A stretch of 64,000 nt of DNA, taken from assembly GCF_024498135.1 (NCBI RefSeq), contig NZ_JANHOH010000007.1:164575-228574 (forward strand), given 5' to 3'. This stretch comes from Mucilaginibacter aquariorum. Lineage in GTDB: Bacteria > Bacteroidota > Bacteroidia > Sphingobacteriales > Sphingobacteriaceae. How positions within the stretch are numbered: position 1 is the first letter of the stretch; each line of letters begins with the position of its first letter. The translations under genes and the position numbers were made by a program. The notes beneath the pieces were generated by a model. That model was not told the DNA's origin and ran no database searches. It was given only the letters and a program-made list of their open reading frames with translations. Of the stretch, positions 30,766 to 40,633 are shown one piece after another.

Positions 30766-31740
30766 CTATTGCTGCTGTTGTTGCTGCTGAATCATCTCCA
30801 TGTACTTCGCATAGCTATTGCGCGATGCAACTACAGAAGGTTTTACATGATTATTATTAACGGTAAATATATCTTTTTCCTGATGAATTTGTCCATCCTC
30901 GTGACCAACAGAAACGGATACCTCCAGGCGGTGACCTGCTGCACCCTTGTACACCCCCTTAACCGGCGAGCAGTCAGAAAAGTTACGGCCTACAGCCAGG
31001 CGCACATGGTTTTCATTGGCAATGCAATTATTTGTAGGGTCGATGCCTAACCAGCCATAACCGGGCAGATAAGCTTCGGCCCAGGCATGTGTTGCGCCCT
31101 CGCCACGCATGCCATCTTTATTGGGGCAGATGTAACCACTCACATAACGCGCCGGGATGCCAACCAAACGCAACATTACCATTAACAAGTGGGCAAAATC
31201 CTGGCAAACGCCAGCCTTTAATCCCCAGATCTCGTCGAGGGTGGTCTCCACGGTAGTTACGCCTTTTATGTACTCAAAGTTTTTGTAAACGTATTTGCAG
31301 AACTTGAGCGCAGTATGGTAAGGTGTATCTTCCGCTTTGCGTTCGGCTTCGACTACCGGCCGTAGTTCGCATAGTCCCTCAAAGTATTCCTGTTTTAAAA
31401 AATCAATATAGGGGACAACATAGCGCAGGTTAAACAGCTCGTTCCATTGCTCTGACGAGAAAATGTTATCGAGCGGTAAAGGACGCGGGTGAGTAATAAT
31501 AGATAGCTGCGAACTGATCACCATTAAATTATGTGGTTCGGTATAGGTAAAGCTGCCTACCTCGTTGCCGTAATAATCGATATAAGTATCTACCTGCGGA
31601 TGTCCGCTTATGGCAAGGTCATGTTTTAAAACATCCTGGTAAACATCAACAATGGGGTATAAAATTATCTTGTTGGCACTATCACGTACAAAGCCGTCGT
31701 AAGCGTATTTAGTGATATGTTGTATTTTAAATTCTGGCAT
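30766..31740 (-). CDS. Transglutaminase family protein with poly-Gln end
   Basis: The 324-aa protein has an N-terminal beta domain (FKIQHITKYAYDGFV, typical of this subgroup) and a transglutaminase-like core with AGVCQDFAHLLMVMLRLVG, THAWAEAYLPGYGWLGIDPT, so Cys, His and Asp are all present. The last seven residues are Gln, encoded by a CAG/CAA run near 30769-30790 that could change length by slippage. It lies 14 bases after the alpha-E gene. It should be a cytoplasmic enzyme acting on the product of the ATP-grasp/alpha-E pair. Confidence 0.88.
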   Translation of the reverse strand: MPEFKIQHITKYAYDGFVRDSANKIILYPIVDVYQDVLKHDLAISGHPQVDTYIDYYGNEVGSFTYTEPHNLMVISSQLSIITHPRPLPLDNIFSSEQWNELFNLRYVVPYIDFLKQEYFEGLCELRPVVEAERKAEDTPYHTALKFCKYVYKNFEYIKGVTTVETTLDEIWGLKAGVCQDFAHLLMVMLRLVGIPARYVSGYICPNKDGMRGEGATHAWAEAYLPGYGWLGIDPTNNCIANENHVRLAVGRNFSDCSPVKGVYKGAAGHRLEVSVSVGHEDGQIHQEKDIFTVNNNHVKPSVVASRNSYAKYMEMIQQQQQQQ

Positions 31741-31754
31741 GGTGATTAAAATTA

Positions 31755-32690
31755 TCAGGAATTTGCAAAGTAATATTCGTTAAGCGAGTTGCCTATGCGA
31801 TACAGATCTTCGCGCAGGCTGGTTAAATATTGGTGCAATCCCACCTGGCTTATGCTTTTAACCGAACTATACTTAATATTGCTTTGCAGCTTACCTATTT
31901 GAAATGATATCTCGCGGTAATCGTTCACGTTGCTGTTGTTTTTCAACCTGTCAAAATATCGCTGAATGTTGTTTACCGAATATATAACAGATCGCGGGAA
32001 GTCATTGTTCAGAATAACCTGCTCAATTACATTATGCGCCTCCAATCCATCGCGGTAGGTTTTCTGATAAAGCTCATAGCCACCTATTGATAGCAGTAGG
32101 TGTTTCCAATAAGTGATATCAAGCAACAGGTCCGGATTGTTATTTATCGGCCCAAATTTTACATCCAATATATCTATCGACTGTATGGCGCGTTCCAGGT
32201 ATTTGCCAATATTCATAAAGCTGCGGGCCTGCCCGCGCTCCATGGTGATTTCTGCCGTGCCATAATAAAGCATGACCTCTTTTATCAGCACATCTAAAAC
32301 GCCAATAGGGTCGTCCTTTTTAAGTCCGGAGGCTATCTTAGGCTCTTTAACGGCATGATAATATTCATTCAAACATTGCCACAGATCTTTTGGGATATGT
32401 TCCTGAACGCTACGGGCGTTTTCGCGGGCAAGGGTAATAATGTTGAGGATAGAATTTGAGTTCTCTTTATCTATCACCATAAACTTTAAAACCGCGCGAC
32501 TATCGTTCCCCAGCTTTTCTATAAGCGCCTCATCCGGCCCCGAAAATATGCGGATCACCGGTTCCCAGGTAAAGCCCTGCACCGAATCTTGCGACGACGC
32601 ATAGTTGGTTTTCAGCATTCTTAAAATACCATCACTACGTTCAATGTACCGGCTTAACCAATAAAAACTTGCTGCTACCCTGCTTAACAT
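31755..32690 (-). CDS. Alpha-E domain protein
   Basis: The 311-aa protein is nearly all alpha-helix and starts MLSRVAASFYWLSRYIERSD, the typical opening of the alpha-E family, with later SFMNIGKYLERAIQSIDILD. Alpha-E proteins occur next to COG2308-type permuted ATP-grasp enzymes and transglutaminases, and are thought to take part in making a peptide-like product. It is 51 bases downstream of the ATP-grasp gene. Confidence 0.9.
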   Translation of the reverse strand: MLSRVAASFYWLSRYIERSDGILRMLKTNYASSQDSVQGFTWEPVIRIFSGPDEALIEKLGNDSRAVLKFMVIDKENSNSILNIITLARENARSVQEHIPKDLWQCLNEYYHAVKEPKIASGLKKDDPIGVLDVLIKEVMLYYGTAEITMERGQARSFMNIGKYLERAIQSIDILDVKFGPINNNPDLLLDITYWKHLLLSIGGYELYQKTYRDGLEAHNVIEQVILNNDFPRSVIYSVNNIQRYFDRLKNNSNVNDYREISFQIGKLQSNIKYSSVKSISQVGLHQYLTSLREDLYRIGNSLNEYYFANS

Positions 32691-32741
32691 ATATTCCTAT
32701 TTCGGATTTCTCTTGTTTCTTGATACTAATTTCTTGACTCC

Positions 32742-34190
32742 TTAAGACAGCACCCACGTATCCTTACTACCCCCGCCTTGCGAACTATTCACCACCAGCG
32801 AACCCTCGGTTAAGGCAACACGGGTTAGCCCGCCTGGTACTATCTCTATGCCATCCGGTCCGCAAAGGGCGTATGGCCTTAAATCTATGCGTCGTGGTTG
32901 TAATACACCCTGTATATAACACGGCGCTGCCGATAGGCTAATAGTTGGCTGCGCGATGAAGTTCCTGGGGTCTTTCAATATCTCCAGTTTGTATTTCTCA
33001 ATCTCTTCCTCGCTTGATGCATGGCCCATCAGCATGCCATAGCCACCGCTTTCGTTGGTTTTTTTAACCACCATGGTATTAATGTTCTTGAAAACGTATT
33101 CACGTTCATCCTCGTTAGATAAACGATGTGTTGGTACGTTTTTAAGCAATGGTTCCTCGTTCAAGTAATACTTGATCATATCGGGCACATAGATGTACGT
33201 CGCTTTATCATCAGCCACACCATTTCCAATTGCGTTTACAATAGCAACATTGCCTTTGCGATATGCTCCCATTAAGCCGGCCACGCCTAAAACACTGTTG
33301 GGGTTAAATACCAGCGGATCTAAAAAGTCATCGTCAACACGGCGGTATATTACATCAACCTGCTGCAGGCCGGTAGTGGTTTTCATGTAAACCTTGTGGT
33401 TGCTCACTACCAGGTCGCGCCCTTCTACAAGCTCAACCCCCATTAAACGGGCAAGCGTGGTATGCTCAAAGTAGGCCGAATTATATATACCAGGACTAAG
33501 CAAAACTATGGTAGGGTTGCTTATTTGCCTTGGTGATAGCGAAAGCAGGTTCTTATACAGGATAGACGGGTATTCGGTAACGCTGCGTACACCGCAATTT
33601 GGCAACAGATCCGGGAATAAGCGTTTGGTTATCTCGCGGTTTTCCAGCATATAACTTACGCCCGAGGGGGTGCGCAGGTTATCTTCCAGCACATAAAAAG
33701 TGCCGTCGAAATCACGGATCAGATCGATACCAGCTATGTGCACATAAACATCATAAGGTACATCCAACTGGTACATCTCGCGCAGGAAATGCGGGCAGGA
33801 GTACACGATATCTATCGGCACAATACCATCTTTTACAATAAACTGGTTATGGTAAATATCTTTAAGGAAAAGGTTAAGCGCTGTTAGCCTTTGTTTGATG
33901 CCTTTCTCTACAAAATCCCACTCGGCGGCGGTAATAACACGGGGGATAATATCAAAGGGGAAGATCTTTTCTATCCCTTCGCCGCTATTGTAAACGGTAA
34001 AGGTAATGCCCTGCGTCATGAACAGGCGTTTAGCCAATTCTTCCTTTTTATTTAGGTCATCCGGCGATTCTTTGGCTAAATATTCAATTACTTTTTGATA
34101 ATGATCCCGAACTATACTGTTTTCGCTGTACATCTCGTCCCATACGCCGTTTATTAAGTTATATTTTTCAAAATGTTGCGATTTGTACAT
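32742..34190 (-). CDS. Circularly permuted ATP-grasp protein (type 2)
   Basis: The 482-aa protein matches the COG2308/CP-ATP-grasp type 2 family: YDVYVHIAGIDLIRDFDGTFYVLEDNLRTPSGVSYMLENR near the middle (here quoted only as the region around residues 150-190), with the DNLRTPSG motif, and RRVDDDFLDPL later. The final part has VKKTNESGGYGMLMG for nucleotide contact. It is expected to activate a carboxylate with ATP and join it to an amine, feeding the alpha-E, transglutaminase and Anbu proteins encoded downstream. It is first in the operon; upstream is 285 bases of A/T-rich DNA. Confidence 0.9.
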   Translation of the reverse strand: MYKSQHFEKYNLINGVWDEMYSENSIVRDHYQKVIEYLAKESPDDLNKKEELAKRLFMTQGITFTVYNSGEGIEKIFPFDIIPRVITAAEWDFVEKGIKQRLTALNLFLKDIYHNQFIVKDGIVPIDIVYSCPHFLREMYQLDVPYDVYVHIAGIDLIRDFDGTFYVLEDNLRTPSGVSYMLENREITKRLFPDLLPNCGVRSVTEYPSILYKNLLSLSPRQISNPTIVLLSPGIYNSAYFEHTTLARLMGVELVEGRDLVVSNHKVYMKTTTGLQQVDVIYRRVDDDFLDPLVFNPNSVLGVAGLMGAYRKGNVAIVNAIGNGVADDKATYIYVPDMIKYYLNEEPLLKNVPTHRLSNEDEREYVFKNINTMVVKKTNESGGYGMLMGHASSEEEIEKYKLEILKDPRNFIAQPTISLSAAPCYIQGVLQPRRIDLRPYALCGPDGIEIVPGGLTRVALTEGSLVVNSSQGGGSKDTWVLS

Positions 34191-34476
34191 ATAAATTCCT
34201 GTTAATGTGTTAAAAGGTTAACTTTTTCTCATAAAATATTTATTATAGGCGTATAATTGCCTGTATAATTATTAATATTTGGTAATTTATGAAAAAATAT
34301 GAATAATTAATGCAATATTTATATTAAAATATAATATTATCATGAAATTTTTGAATAAAACGGATAGTATGGGCTATTGGTAATAATCTATTGCAAGTTT
34401 TATTGCAGCAGATAACAGTTGAACAAGCAAGTTGAAACTGTGTTTGTGTACAAGATCAATTTTTTCCGGAATGTTT

Positions 34477-35676
34477 TTAGGCGGCAACAGGTTGTTGTCC
34501 CTCTAAAGGTAGTTTATCGTGAGTAAAATCTTTGAAAAGGAGCTCCCAGGCTATTTTGAACCAGATAATAATGCATGGGTAGGCTTTTATTGCGTAGTTC
34601 TGCATCCAGATCCTCGCCGGTTTCGGGAACGCATCCGAAGGGCCTAAGCCCGTTACAACCAGCAGCAGTACCAGCATTGCAATATTGAATGGCGTAAATG
34701 GGTTTTCCTGCATCATCATATAAATAACTGCGCCTGCAGTAGCTATAATAAAGGTAGGATGCTCTGATGCCGTGCTGAATATTACCACCATTAGCAATAA
34801 CGAGCACATCACCTGCAACTGAAACTTCAAAGACACGTATTGCTTGAACCTAAGTAACGATGCGCCAAATATTGCCGCACCACTTAGCAGAAAAGGCCAG
34901 TTAGGAATAGAGCTGTCCTGAAACAAGCGCCTTGTTACACCCATAATACACCAGTCGAAACCCGTGGTAAGGCTTTGGTTAGTTAGGTTTTTGGACGATA
35001 GCGCCGCAAACCAATCCTTATAAGTTTGTATCAAAAACTCCGGCCCGGAAATGATCGCCGGAAGGCAAAGCAAAATTACCAGCCATACAAACGACCAGAT
35101 AATGTATTGCACTTTATTTTTAGAGAACACAAAAAATGCCAGTCCAACAATGGGATAGATCTTCATAAGCGCGCCAAAAACGGTAAAAAAAGTGCTCCAA
35201 AACGCCTTTTTTCGCCTTACAAACGTAAAGCTAAGGATGATAATGGCTGCAATTGTAGGGTTGAACTGCATGTAGTGGCTGGAGTTGGCAAACTCGATGG
35301 CGCAGAGCAAAAGGATAGCCGTTTTGGTGCGATTGTTAAAAGGCAGGGTGTTGATGGCCCATAGAAAAATAGCGGCATTACCTACCTCCCAAAAAAAGAA
35401 ACCTAGCCATTCCGGCATCAATGCCAGGGGGGCTATAAGTATTGTAAATGCCGGCCCGTATATGTACACGTCATAATACTCTTTGGGATAGTGCAAGTAC
35501 AGGTTAACGTGATCCCGGAAATGGTAAAAGGAGGTACGAAATATGAGGTAGTTATTATCGATATGCCTGAAATACTTAAGCTGCCAGCAGAAGATAGCTA
35601 CGGCAACGTATAGGATGCAAGTCCACTGGTAGCCGGTTAGATTAAGGAATTTTTTTGGGGATAATTGCTCGCTCAT
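34477..35676 (-). CDS. GT87 (DUF2029) family polyprenol-phosphate glycosyltransferase-like membrane protein
   Basis: The 399-aa protein has about nine to ten membrane segments and the general GT-C layout. The first extracytoplasmic loop has acidic and aromatic residues, with VNLYLHYPKEYYDVYIYGP, as in alpha-mannosyltransferases of the DUF2029/GT87 group. These enzymes use a polyprenyl-phosphate sugar on the outer face of the inner membrane. No cell-wall gene cluster is next to it, so the acceptor cannot be named. It is divergent from the glycosidase gene at 35842. Confidence 0.8.
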   Translation of the reverse strand: MSEQLSPKKFLNLTGYQWTCILYVAVAIFCWQLKYFRHIDNNYLIFRTSFYHFRDHVNLYLHYPKEYYDVYIYGPAFTILIAPLALMPEWLGFFFWEVGNAAIFLWAINTLPFNNRTKTAILLLCAIEFANSSHYMQFNPTIAAIIILSFTFVRRKKAFWSTFFTVFGALMKIYPIVGLAFFVFSKNKVQYIIWSFVWLVILLCLPAIISGPEFLIQTYKDWFAALSSKNLTNQSLTTGFDWCIMGVTRRLFQDSSIPNWPFLLSGAAIFGASLLRFKQYVSLKFQLQVMCSLLLMVVIFSTASEHPTFIIATAGAVIYMMMQENPFTPFNIAMLVLLLVVTGLGPSDAFPKPARIWMQNYAIKAYPCIIIWFKIAWELLFKDFTHDKLPLEGQQPVAA

Positions 35677-35841
35677 TTTGCAGGCATAAATTAAAGGAAA
35701 AATTATTTATTCCCTCAATGTTAATTTTGCAGTTTAGCCATGCACCATTATTTGGTAGTTTTTTATCAAATTCTGATACATAAAATGCATTTATTGCACC
35801 CTTGTTTATTAGGCGTTATATTAGGGCACATCATATCAATT

Positions 35842-37797
35842 ATGAAACCACTTACTACCTGCAAACACAAGATTTTAACCTTCGCCCTTTTTATACTTTT
35901 CTTTATCCCGGCAAAGCAGCTATTTGCCCAGGCCGAATTGATGCCTTATGGTAACTTAAACGGCATCCGTATAAAAGGCCAGCTAATGGAGTTTAATACC
36001 AACCTTGCCGTGGTTGGCGAAAACTGGTCGAAGGTAAGGGCTACAGCAAAGGAAATGCAGAAACCCAAATTTAAAAGGAACGGCGATACCGAGATTGTAA
36101 ATACCAATATTGATAGCCTGTATTTTACCGAAACAGTAAAAGACATAGGCAGCGGAAAAATAAGTGTCAATATTAAATGTGAAGTAAGAAAAGACACCAC
36201 CATTAAAGGCATTTATTTAGGTATAAGGCTACCGAAAGAAATTTATGGCACAAGCACCGTAGATCTAAATAAAGTAAATGAAGAACTGATTAGGCCACGG
36301 GGCGAAACCGGATTTCAAACAGATTACGCCAAAGGAATAACTTATACAGCAGCTAACCAAAAATTCAGCATCAGCTTAAATGAGGCAGCCGTAATTCTGC
36401 GGCAGGATAGCAGCGCAAAAAACCACATTCAGCTTTATTTGCCCATCGCATCTGGTTCGCTTAAAAAGGGTGAGGTATTCGAGAAGACCTATACCATAAA
36501 GGTATCCGGGCAGGTGGATGGATCACCGGCAACATTGCAATTGGATACTGCTGTGCAGGGGAGCCCCTTTGCCGGACTGGGCGGTAACTTTCGCCTGCAA
36601 AATATGAAAACCGACCCGCAGGTTATTGATTATTGCCTTAGCAACCTGCGCGTTGCCTGGAGCCGGGTTGAAATGCCCTGGAGAAACTGGCAGCCCGACA
36701 TGAATACCAACCCAACCGCCACCGCGGATAGCGGTAAGTTAAACGACCATGTTAAAAAATCGATGGAGATGGCGCAAAGGCTGGGGAAAATGAATATCCC
36801 GGTTATTCTATCGGCATGGGCGCCGCCGCAATGGGCGGTTGAGGGGCCACTGCAATACAGGCCAACTCCGGCCGGCGTTTGGGGTAACCCTTTAAACAAG
36901 GCCAATATGCCCGCCATATACAAATCGATTACAGATTATATTCTTTACCTGAAAGCGCATTACGGCGTAGAGGTAAAGTATTTTTCCTTTAATGAATCTG
37001 ACCTGGGCATCAACATCCGCCAAACGGGTGAAGAACATGCCGAACTGATAAAAGGGCTTGGCGCTTACATGGCTTCGAAAGGATTAAAAACTAAACTATT
37101 GCTGGGCGATAACTCTGATGCTACCACTTACAAATTTATTTACCCGGCTATGAATGACCCGGAAGCAAGGCCTTATATCGGCGCTGTATCCTTTCACTCG
37201 TGGCGTGGCTGGGGTGCCGAAACTCTACAGAAATGGGCCGATGCTGCCAAACAGCTTAACGTGCCCTTGTTGGTAGGCGAGGGTAGCATTGATGCGGCAG
37301 CATGGGCGTATCCGGCGTATTTCGAGGAGCAATCGTATGCGCTGGAAGAGATAAATTTGTACACCCGTTTGCTGGCCATATGCCAGCCCCTTTCTATTTT
37401 GCAATGGCAGCTCACCGCCGATTATTCGCCGTTAACAGGCGGGGGTATTTTTGGTGATGATTCGGAATTGAAGCCTACCCAGCGTTTTTGGCAGCTGAAA
37501 CAGTTAGCATCAACACCCGAGGGATTGTTTCACCGGCCGTTTGTTGCCGATAGAAAAGATATTTCATGCGCCGCGTTAGGCAACGCTACCGGCAACCAAT
37601 ACACTTTACATATTGTAAACAACGGGGCTGCCCGCCAGGTGCATATAAAGGGCTTACCATCTACCGTAAAGCAATTGGTAGTTTATGTAACCGATAAAAA
37701 ACAAGCGATGAAACAGGTAATGAAAATTGATGTAAGCGACCACGAAGCCACATTTAAACTGGGTGCACGTTGCTTTACTACGCTTATGGCTAAATAG
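35842..37797 (+). CDS. Secreted GH30-like glycoside hydrolase (clan GH-A)
   Basis: The ATG at 35842 gives 651 aa with a signal peptide ending KQLFAQA; the reading frame goes on 34 codons upstream without resemblance to a signal or domain. Residues about 30-230 form a beta-rich domain. The barrel includes MNIPVILSAWAPPQWAVEG, YFSFNESDLGINIRQTG with the likely acid/base Glu, VSFHSWRGWG and PLLVGEGSIDAAAW with the likely nucleophile Glu. A short C-terminal beta domain follows. The layout resembles GH30 and nearby GH-A families; the sugar is unknown. Confidence 0.8.
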   Translation: MKPLTTCKHKILTFALFILFFIPAKQLFAQAELMPYGNLNGIRIKGQLMEFNTNLAVVGENWSKVRATAKEMQKPKFKRNGDTEIVNTNIDSLYFTETVKDIGSGKISVNIKCEVRKDTTIKGIYLGIRLPKEIYGTSTVDLNKVNEELIRPRGETGFQTDYAKGITYTAANQKFSISLNEAAVILRQDSSAKNHIQLYLPIASGSLKKGEVFEKTYTIKVSGQVDGSPATLQLDTAVQGSPFAGLGGNFRLQNMKTDPQVIDYCLSNLRVAWSRVEMPWRNWQPDMNTNPTATADSGKLNDHVKKSMEMAQRLGKMNIPVILSAWAPPQWAVEGPLQYRPTPAGVWGNPLNKANMPAIYKSITDYILYLKAHYGVEVKYFSFNESDLGINIRQTGEEHAELIKGLGAYMASKGLKTKLLLGDNSDATTYKFIYPAMNDPEARPYIGAVSFHSWRGWGAETLQKWADAAKQLNVPLLVGEGSIDAAAWAYPAYFEEQSYALEEINLYTRLLAICQPLSILQWQLTADYSPLTGGGIFGDDSELKPTQRFWQLKQLASTPEGLFHRPFVADRKDISCAALGNATGNQYTLHIVNNGAARQVHIKGLPSTVKQLVVYVTDKKQAMKQVMKIDVSDHEATFKLGARCFTTLMAK

Positions 37798-37842
37798 ATC
37801 AATAAAAAGCCTTAAGTATTTAGCTTAAGGCTTTTTATTGAT
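37798..37842. terminator. Long terminator between glycosidase and beta-barrel genes
   Basis: The 19 bases at 37798-37816 pair perfectly with 37824-37842 around a 7-nt loop; T-runs occur in both directions. It serves two convergent genes. Confidence 0.88.
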
Positions 37843-37851
37843 TGGTGAATA

Positions 37852-38505
37852 CTACTTGCCAAATACGTAGTTAACCGAAAGGTTTAACGAGTTGGCGAAA
37901 TTTAAACCAAAACTATTAGATGTTCCTTTTGAGTATCCATCAGTAATTTGATGTGTGTAACTAATATTACCCATTCCTGCTGAAAGCCCTAATCTTTTTA
38001 TCGGGAAATACACAAAATCTAAACCTATCCCTCCGTTATAAATGTCGTTCTCACTACTGTAGTAACCCGGCGTGAAATCGCTGTTTAAATAACTTTGTTT
38101 TGAATTTGCATAAGTAAGATATGGGCCGGTTCTGATACCTATTTTGTTATCATATAAAAAGTATTTTCTTAAATAGATAGAACTGTTGAAGCCATGCGAC
38201 TTTTGCAATGGCCAATTGCTACTGTTAGTATACTCTTGCTTTGATTGCCCGTAACCTACAGATACCCCGATGTCTAATTTATCTGCAATAAAATAACTGT
38301 AATTAGGCGCGAAACTGTAGTAGGTTTGTTTTCCGTGAGAATTGACCCCATAGGTGTTATCGTTGGTGTTTAACGATTTATAATCTGAACTTGATGTTGA
38401 AAAACCAAAGCTGACGCCCAGCATCTGGCTGCCTTTTTCGGTTTGTGCTTTAGCGGTTTGAATGGCAACGATTGATACGAATGCCAAAAGGAGTTTTTTG
38501 TACAT
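37852..38505 (-). CDS. Outer-membrane beta-barrel protein, copy 2 of a tandem pair
   Basis: From the ATG at 38505 it is 217 aa. The signal peptide reads MYKKLLLAFVSIVAIQTAKA. The rest alternates polar and hydrophobic residues with aromatic ends, as in small porin-like barrels: IADKLDIGVSVGYGQSKQ, SSIYLRKYFLYDNKIGIRTG, and ends in LSVNYVFGK with a terminal aromatic strand. It is clearly a paralogue of the next gene upstream, with the same signal peptide and most barrel strands kept. The function is unknown; the pair may have the barrels differ in surface loops. Confidence 0.85.
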   Translation of the reverse strand: MYKKLLLAFVSIVAIQTAKAQTEKGSQMLGVSFGFSTSSSDYKSLNTNDNTYGVNSHGKQTYYSFAPNYSYFIADKLDIGVSVGYGQSKQEYTNSSNWPLQKSHGFNSSIYLRKYFLYDNKIGIRTGPYLTYANSKQSYLNSDFTPGYYSSENDIYNGGIGLDFVYFPIKRLGLSAGMGNISYTHQITDGYSKGTSNSFGLNFANSLNLSVNYVFGK

Positions 38506-38591
38506 AAATTGTTTGTAAGGTTTTTTGATTGAAAATTGAGCGAGTGACGGCAAATCCTGCATTTGACCGTTTAAACAGTAATTATTATAAT

Positions 38592-39224
38592 TTACTTACC
38601 AAATACGTAGTTAACCGAAAGGCTTAACGAGTTAACAAAGGCTAAATTGAAACTGTTAGATGTGCCCTGTGTATTATCATCACTTTTTTGATGATAATAA
38701 TTTGCACTGCCTAATCTGGCCGCAAGGCCTAATCTTTTTACAGGGAAATAAATAAAATCTAAACCAATCCCACCACCATAAATGTCATTGTGAGTTTTAA
38801 TAATAGGATTATAAGAGTATTCCTGGGTTATGCTCTCGTAGCTAAGATACGGGCCGGTTCTGATCCCAATTTTATTATCATATAAAAAATATTTTCTTAG
38901 GTAGATAGAACTGTTAAATCCACGTGATTTTTGATTTTGAATGTCGGCGAATTTCTGACTTGAGCCTCCAAAACCTGCAGATACTCCAAGATCTAATTTA
39001 TCCGCGATAAAATAACTGTAACTGGGAGCGATGTTGTATGATTTTGTTTTCCCGTGAACATTTGGTCCATAAGAGTTATCACTGGGGTTAAGGGCTTTAG
39101 TATTTGAACTTGTAGTAGAGAAGCCAAAACTAGCGCCCAGCATCTGGCTACCTTTTTCTGTTTGTGCTTTAGCGGTTTGGATGGCAATAATTGACACGAA
39201 TGCCAGGAGGAGTTTTTTGTACAT
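38592..39224 (-). CDS. Outer-membrane beta-barrel protein, copy 1 of a tandem pair
   Basis: From the ATG at 39224 it is 210 aa, with signal peptide MYKKLLLAFVSIIAIQTAKA nearly identical to its downstream paralogue. Conserved segments include QTEKGSQMLGASFGFSTTSS and SSIYLRKYFLYDNKIGIRTG. Most differences fall in predicted loops, for example ALNPSDNSYGPNVHG against SLNTNDNTYGVNSHG. The pair arose by tandem duplication, and the intergenic sequence also shows similarity (both end with the words TACTTACC-like before the stop). Confidence 0.85.
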   Translation of the reverse strand: MYKKLLLAFVSIIAIQTAKAQTEKGSQMLGASFGFSTTSSNTKALNPSDNSYGPNVHGKTKSYNIAPSYSYFIADKLDLGVSAGFGGSSQKFADIQNQKSRGFNSSIYLRKYFLYDNKIGIRTGPYLSYESITQEYSYNPIIKTHNDIYGGGIGLDFIYFPVKRLGLAARLGSANYYHQKSDDNTQGTSNSFNLAFVNSLSLSVNYVFGK

Positions 39225-39442
39225 GTAAATTGTTTTAAGGTTTATAAATTGATTCTGAAATCGGCTGTATGACGGCAAATGCGGCATCGGGTTTAACCGG
39301 TTAAGCAACAATTTTTGTTATTTAATATAAAGCGCTTATAATGTGCCCGTTAATTTTATCACTGCCCGGGTTTTCTATAAAATCCCTTTATGTATTCAAT
39401 CCAAGAATGTAAATTTGAATTTGTCACCTATCGCTAACCATA

Positions 39443-40174
39443 ATGAAATTAACCTATCTGTTACCCATCCTCCTTTTATCAAGCCCCATATTTGCTCAGC
39501 AGCAAAAAGCAGATTCATCAACTAAAGTAATAACCGTAAAAGAAGATTTTAGAGATGACTGGGCCGATCTGCGCCATTACGGGGCGGCGAATAAAGTATT
39601 AGCACCCGCTGCACCCAATGATAAACGGGTTGTGTTTTTAGGCAGTTCTATTTTTGAGAATTGGAAAAAGTTGGTGCCCGAATATTTTGATAACAAGCTA
39701 TATATTGACCGTGGTATAAGCGGACAAATATCCCCGCAGCTGCTTATCCGTTTTAGGCAGGATGTAATAAACCTTAAACCTAAAGCTGTAATTATACTGG
39801 CAGGCAGTAACGATATTGCAGGCAGCACCGGCCATGTAACCAACGAGCGTATTATGGATAACATCAAATCAATGGTTGAACTGGCCCGGGTTAACCATAT
39901 AAAAGTTATCCTGTGCGCTTACTTACCCGTTTATGAGTACCCATGGCGTAAAGGGATGCAGGCCGCTGACAAGATCATCGCCCTGAACACTTTAATAAAA
40001 GCTTATGTCGCCAAAAACAAACTAACCCTGCTGGATTATTTTACACCACTCGTCGATAGTCGCAATGGCCAAAAGACCGAATTAACACTTGATGGTGTAC
40101 ACCCCAATGTTGCCGGTTATAAAATAATGGCCAAAATAACAGATGAAGCAATTGCCAAAACATTAAATAGATAA
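39443..40174 (+). CDS. Exported SGNH/GDSL hydrolase
   Basis: The 243-aa protein has a signal peptide (MKLTYLLPILLLSSPIFAQ) and SGNH blocks: VVFLGSSIFENWKK (Ser nucleophile after Gly), GISGQ, ILAGSNDIAGS (block with Asn) and LDGVHPNVAGY (Asp and His). It should be a serine esterase or lipase acting on acylated sugars or lipids outside the cytoplasm; the substrate is unknown. It is followed five bases later by an NTF2-like gene on the same strand. Confidence 0.9.
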   Translation: MKLTYLLPILLLSSPIFAQQQKADSSTKVITVKEDFRDDWADLRHYGAANKVLAPAAPNDKRVVFLGSSIFENWKKLVPEYFDNKLYIDRGISGQISPQLLIRFRQDVINLKPKAVIILAGSNDIAGSTGHVTNERIMDNIKSMVELARVNHIKVILCAYLPVYEYPWRKGMQAADKIIALNTLIKAYVAKNKLTLLDYFTPLVDSRNGQKTELTLDGVHPNVAGYKIMAKITDEAIAKTLNR

Positions 40175-40179
40175 ATGCT

Positions 40180-40557
40180 ATGGAAGATAAAGAAACCATA
40201 GTTAAAAACTATGTGAATGCTTATAACAATTTCGATGTGAATGGGATGATGGCTGATATGGATCAGTCAATTGTATTCGAGAATGTAGCGGACGGTAAGG
40301 TAAATATGGCGCTTAACGGGCTTGATGAATTTAAAGCACAGGCCGGGCAATGGAAAAACTTGTTTAGCAGCAGGCAGCAAACTATTAAAGGCTTTACACA
40401 TACAAATGAACAAACCGAAATTGAAATAGCATACCATGCCATCTTAGCTATCGATTTGCCAAACGGAATGAAAAAAGGCGACGAGCTGAATTTAAGGGGC
40501 AGATCGATCTTTAAATTTTCGGGAGATAAAATCGTTGGAATAACAGATATCAGTTAA
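40180..40557 (+). CDS. NTF2/SnoaL-like small protein
   Basis: The 125-aa protein resembles SnoaL-like polyketide cyclase/NTF2 domains: an N-terminal helix with IVKNYVNAYNNFDVNGMMADM, then curved beta-sheet with IVFENVADG and IEIAYHAILAIDLPNG. It has no signal peptide. The cone-shaped fold binds small molecules in many unrelated enzymes, so no function follows. It is coupled to the SGNH hydrolase gene. Confidence 0.8.
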   Translation: MEDKETIVKNYVNAYNNFDVNGMMADMDQSIVFENVADGKVNMALNGLDEFKAQAGQWKNLFSSRQQTIKGFTHTNEQTEIEIAYHAILAIDLPNGMKKGDELNLRGRSIFKFSGDKIVGITDIS

Positions 40558-40633
40558 GGGAAATGATTTGAAACTATTCATCCTTAGTAAGCATTATATT
40601 TGATTTTAATAAACACACTTTTTAGCCTGACCT

